From Gammaproteobacteria bacterium (lineage in GTDB: Bacteria; Pseudomonadota; Gammaproteobacteria; Pseudomonadales; Azotimanducaceae), in contig JAPUFN010000191.1 of NCBI GenBank assembly GCA_027293665.1, forward strand, positions 1-8,305: a stretch of 8,305 bases of DNA. Reading direction: 5' to 3'. This document shows positions 6,470 to 8,305 of the stretch, piece by piece (the stretch's first letter is position 1; every line of letters starts with the position of its first letter). The position numbers and the translations under genes were made by a program. The notes under the pieces were generated by a model. The model ran no database searches and was not told where the DNA came from. It saw only the letters and a list, made by a program, of their open reading frames with translations.

Positions 6470-6475
6470 TATAAT
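6470..6475 (+). promoter_or_regulatory. -10 element for ribF, predicted leaderless transcript
   Basis: A perfect TATAAT at 6470-6475 is separated by 7 nt from the A of the ribF ATG at 6483, so transcription would begin at or one base before the start codon. No -35 of quality is found at 16-18 nt; TTGCCA at 6457-6462 is too close. No Shine-Dalgarno lies before the ATG. The -10 is seen directly; leaderless transcription is inferred. Confidence 0.5.
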
Positions 6476-6482
6476 GGCCGCC

Positions 6483-7415
6483 ATGGAAATCATTCACGGG
6501 CTCTACAGTCTCAAGCCCCGCCATAAAAACTGCGTACTGACGATCGGCAACTTCGATGGCGTGCACCACGGGCATCAATTGCTGCTCGCACACCTGGTGG
6601 CGAAAGGTCGAGAACTTGGCGTGCCCAGCCTGCTGCTGACGTTCGAGCCTCTGCCACGTGAGTTTTTTGCCGGGTCGAGCGTACCGGCAAGACTTACCCG
6701 TTTTCGCGAAAAGATCACACTGCTGCAACGAACCGAACTCGATAGAGTGCTGTGTTTACCATTTAACGAACGTACCCGCCGCACTTCGGCTGAATGGGTG
6801 ATTGAAGAGTTGCTGCACAATATGCTGGGAATTCGTTATGTGGTAGTGGGAGATGATTTTCGGTTTGGTAAAGATCAGGCGGGCGACTACGACATGCTCA
6901 AGAAAGCAGGCGATCACTACGGGTTCGGCGTCAGTCAACTTGGCACTTTGACATTCGAACATGAGCGTGTAAGTAGCTCGCGGATCCGGGAAGTGCTTGC
7001 GGAGGGTAATTTCGAGTTGGCGGAGAAGCTCCTGGGGCACCCGTACTTCATCATGGGTAGAGTTGTTTATGGCCGTCAGCTCGGTCGAGAGCTCGGCTCA
7101 CCCACGGCCAACATCCGGTTGCAGAGATATCGTGCTGCGTTGGATGGAGTGTATGCGGTGCGAGCCAGCGGTCTGGATCGCACCTATGAAGGGATTGCCA
7201 ACATAGGGATTCGGCCCACTGTCGATGGCAAAGAGCCGTTGCTGGAAGTTCATATATTCGATTTTTCACGCGACATCTATGGCGAACTGCTCACGGTCGA
7301 ATTCCTGCACAAGATTCGCGATGAACAGACATTTGATGGCCTTGAAGCCCTCACGGCGCAGATTCAAGCGGACATTCGCACGGCCAAAAGCTGGTTTGCC
7401 GATGCTGACGCGTGA
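6483..7415 (+). CDS. ribF: Bifunctional riboflavin kinase / FAD synthetase
   Basis: Makes FMN from riboflavin and then FAD from FMN. The product has 310 residues (313 in E. coli). The N-terminal adenylyltransferase domain has TIGNFDGVHHGHQ at 20-32, containing the nucleotidyltransferase HxGH signature (29-31), then VGDDFRFG 122-129 and SSSRIRE 164-170. The C-terminal riboflavin kinase domain begins near 186, with GRVVYGRQLGRELGSPTAN (192-210, ATP/Mg-binding PTAN) and the catalytic-region segment LEVHIFDF (254-261). The ATG at 6483 aligns with E. coli MKLIRG; an ATG at 6474 would add three residues but lies inside the TATAAT element. No FMN riboswitch could fit in the 30-nt gap after murJ. The 3' end overlaps lspA by 14 nt; ileS, normally next, is absent. 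Confidence 0.97.
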   Translation: MEIIHGLYSLKPRHKNCVLTIGNFDGVHHGHQLLLAHLVAKGRELGVPSLLLTFEPLPREFFAGSSVPARLTRFREKITLLQRTELDRVLCLPFNERTRRTSAEWVIEELLHNMLGIRYVVVGDDFRFGKDQAGDYDMLKKAGDHYGFGVSQLGTLTFEHERVSSSRIREVLAEGNFELAEKLLGHPYFIMGRVVYGRQLGRELGSPTANIRLQRYRAALDGVYAVRASGLDRTYEGIANIGIRPTVDGKEPLLEVHIFDFSRDIYGELLTVEFLHKIRDEQTFDGLEALTAQIQADIRTAKSWFADADA

Positions 7416-7908
7416 TCTTACCTATTTGAGCGGGGCAGGCGTGCTGATCGTGATCGATCAGTTGAGCAAATGGCTGGTGCGCGACTCACTGAGCTATGGC
7501 GAGGAAGTCGTTGTTACCAGCTTTTTCAGCTGGGTTCGCTGGCACAATGAAGGGGCGGCCTTTTCCATGCTCGACGGTGCCGATGCGCGCTGGTTTTTCG
7601 TCGCGCTCGCGATCGGTTTCAGCGCATTCATCCTCTTCGAATTACGCCGTCTGCCGGTCCATGATCGCATGATGCGACTGGTCTTCGCGCTCATCCTGGG
7701 CGGTGCGCTGGGCAATATGATCGATCGTCTGTTTCTCGGCTACGTCGTGGATTTCGTACTCGTGCACTACGCGGAAGTGTGGTCTTTCCCCGCTTTTAAT
7801 GTCGCAGACTCCGCACTCAGTATCGGTGCGACGCTCTGGATCGGCACGATGGCTTTCGAATATCTGCGCACACGGCGTGACAAGCACTCAACAGCGGCGT
7901 CACAGTGA
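7402..7908 (+). CDS. lspA: Lipoprotein signal peptidase (signal peptidase II)
   Basis: An inner-membrane aspartyl protease that cleaves prolipoprotein signal peptides after the cysteine is acylated. The product has 168 residues (164 in E. coli) and four hydrophobic segments (about 8-26, 63-80, 92-111 and 133-153). Catalytic aspartates are Asp117 in GYVVDFV and Asp136 in FNVADSA, matching Asp124 and Asp143 of the P. aeruginosa enzyme by motif. Other conserved blocks are IDQLSKW 18-24, HNEGAAFS 48-55 and GALGNMIDR 101-109. The ATG at 7402 lies within the end of ribF (14-nt overlap) with no Shine-Dalgarno, so translation probably depends on ribosomes finishing ribF. Extending the frame upstream would add residues that merely read through ribF. 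The fkpB GTG overlaps this gene's TGA by 4 nt. Confidence 0.97.
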   Translation: MLTRDLTYLSGAGVLIVIDQLSKWLVRDSLSYGEEVVVTSFFSWVRWHNEGAAFSMLDGADARWFFVALAIGFSAFILFELRRLPVHDRMMRLVFALILGGALGNMIDRLFLGYVVDFVLVHYAEVWSFPAFNVADSALSIGATLWIGTMAFEYLRTRRDKHSTAASQ

Positions 7909-8305
7909 CGCGTGACATCATCACAACGAGTTCGCAGTTGCGGATCGGTGAGGGCGTTCGCATCACCCTGCATTTTTCTCTTTTGCTCGAATCGGGCGAA
8001 GAGATCGACACCACGCGGCGTGGCAAGCCCGCTCAGTGTGTTTTGGGTGACGGCAGTCTGCTGCCTGGCTTCGAAGACGCCATACGGGGCATGCGCAAAG
8101 GTGACGATGCGCAGATACGGCTGGCCGCGGCCGATGCGTTTGGCGAACATCGCCGGGAGAACGTGCATTTCATCGACAGGCAGCAGTTTGCAGACATGGA
8201 CCTGGAACCGGGATTGCTGATTTCCTTCGCCGGTCCCGGTGGTGAATTACCCGGTAAAGTGGTCAAGGTTCTGGCTAACCGGGTGCAGGTGGATTTCAAT
8301 CATCC
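7905..8305 (+). CDS. fkpB: FKBP-type peptidyl-prolyl cis-trans isomerase, SlpA family (3' end cut by window)
   Basis: A GTG at 7905 opens a frame with no stop for 133 codons to the window edge. The 4-nt GTGA overlap with the lspA stop and the gene order lspA-fkpB support this start; no ATG lies near the conserved N-terminus. Residues read GVRITLHFSLLLESGEEIDT, then FGDG-like VLGDGSLLPGFEDAIRGM, AADAFGEH, and end VQVDFNHP, the conserved stretch just before LAG in SlpA proteins. The family has an FKBP fold with an inserted IF (chaperone) domain; here the insert is about residues 72-115. About 15-30 residues are missing by comparison with E. coli FkpB (149 aa). In most gammaproteobacteria ispH follows; that lies outside the window. 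Confidence 0.93.
   Translation, partial: MTRDIITTSSQLRIGEGVRITLHFSLLLESGEEIDTTRRGKPAQCVLGDGSLLPGFEDAIRGMRKGDDAQIRLAAADAFGEHRRENVHFIDRQQFADMDLEPGLLISFAGPGGELPGKVVKVLANRVQVDFNH

Noticed and set aside
6453..6482. FMN riboswitch upstream of ribF
   Set aside because: The gap is 30 nt, far too short for the element, and no conserved RFN core is seen.
1..8305. Mobile elements, CRISPR arrays, tRNAs, defence or toxin-antitoxin systems
   Set aside because: Nearly all sequence is accounted for by conserved housekeeping genes in a familiar order; no repeat arrays, transposase motifs or terminal inverted repeats were seen by eye.

Overview
The window is a housekeeping stretch of a gammaproteobacterial chromosome. 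The order ispB (divergent) / rplU-rpmA / obg-proB / rpsT (reverse) / murJ / ribF-lspA-fkpB is a shared gammaproteobacterial neighbourhood, closest in layout to Pseudomonas-like genomes. Every complete protein is close to its usual family length. The DNA looks fairly G+C-rich (judged by eye, not counted). I cannot name a genus from sequence alone.

Layout. Positions 1-1213 lie on the minus strand: a long-chain polyprenyl diphosphate synthase (ispB), followed with no gap by the first 58 codons of an exported protein that looks like a TAP-type alpha/beta hydrolase, cut by the window edge. Positions 1214-1535 are intergenic and hold a good sigma70 promoter for rplU and a leader of about 155 nt with several possible hairpins. 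Positions 1536-2156 hold ribosomal proteins L21 and L27, ending in a textbook intrinsic terminator. Positions 2170-4508 hold the GTPase Obg and glutamate 5-kinase (proB), overlapping by 4 nt. Positions 4528-4560 form a strong hairpin between convergent proB and rpsT. Ribosomal protein S20 (rpsT, TTG start) is on the minus strand at 4570-4836 and shares a compact divergent control region with the lipid II flippase gene murJ (4896-6452). The last block is ribF (FAD synthetase), lspA (signal peptidase II) and the 5' part of fkpB (SlpA-type peptidyl-prolyl isomerase), which runs off the end. These three genes overlap end to start.

How the genes fit together. The products serve translation and ribosome assembly (L21, L27, S20, Obg), isoprenoid quinone side-chain synthesis (IspB), proline synthesis (ProB), cell-wall precursor export (MurJ), flavin cofactors (RibF) and lipoprotein maturation (LspA). 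The association is one of shared expression and ancestral gene order, not a single pathway.

I found no mobile element, CRISPR array, tRNA, toxin-antitoxin pair or defence system, and nothing that looks like an undescribed multi-gene system. The points worth a second look are local: ileS is absent from its usual place between ribF and lspA; ribF appears to be leaderless; the rpsT promoter overlaps the murJ start; obg follows a terminator with no visible promoter or ribosome-binding site; Obg has a serine in place of the usual G4 asparagine; and rplU has a structured leader.
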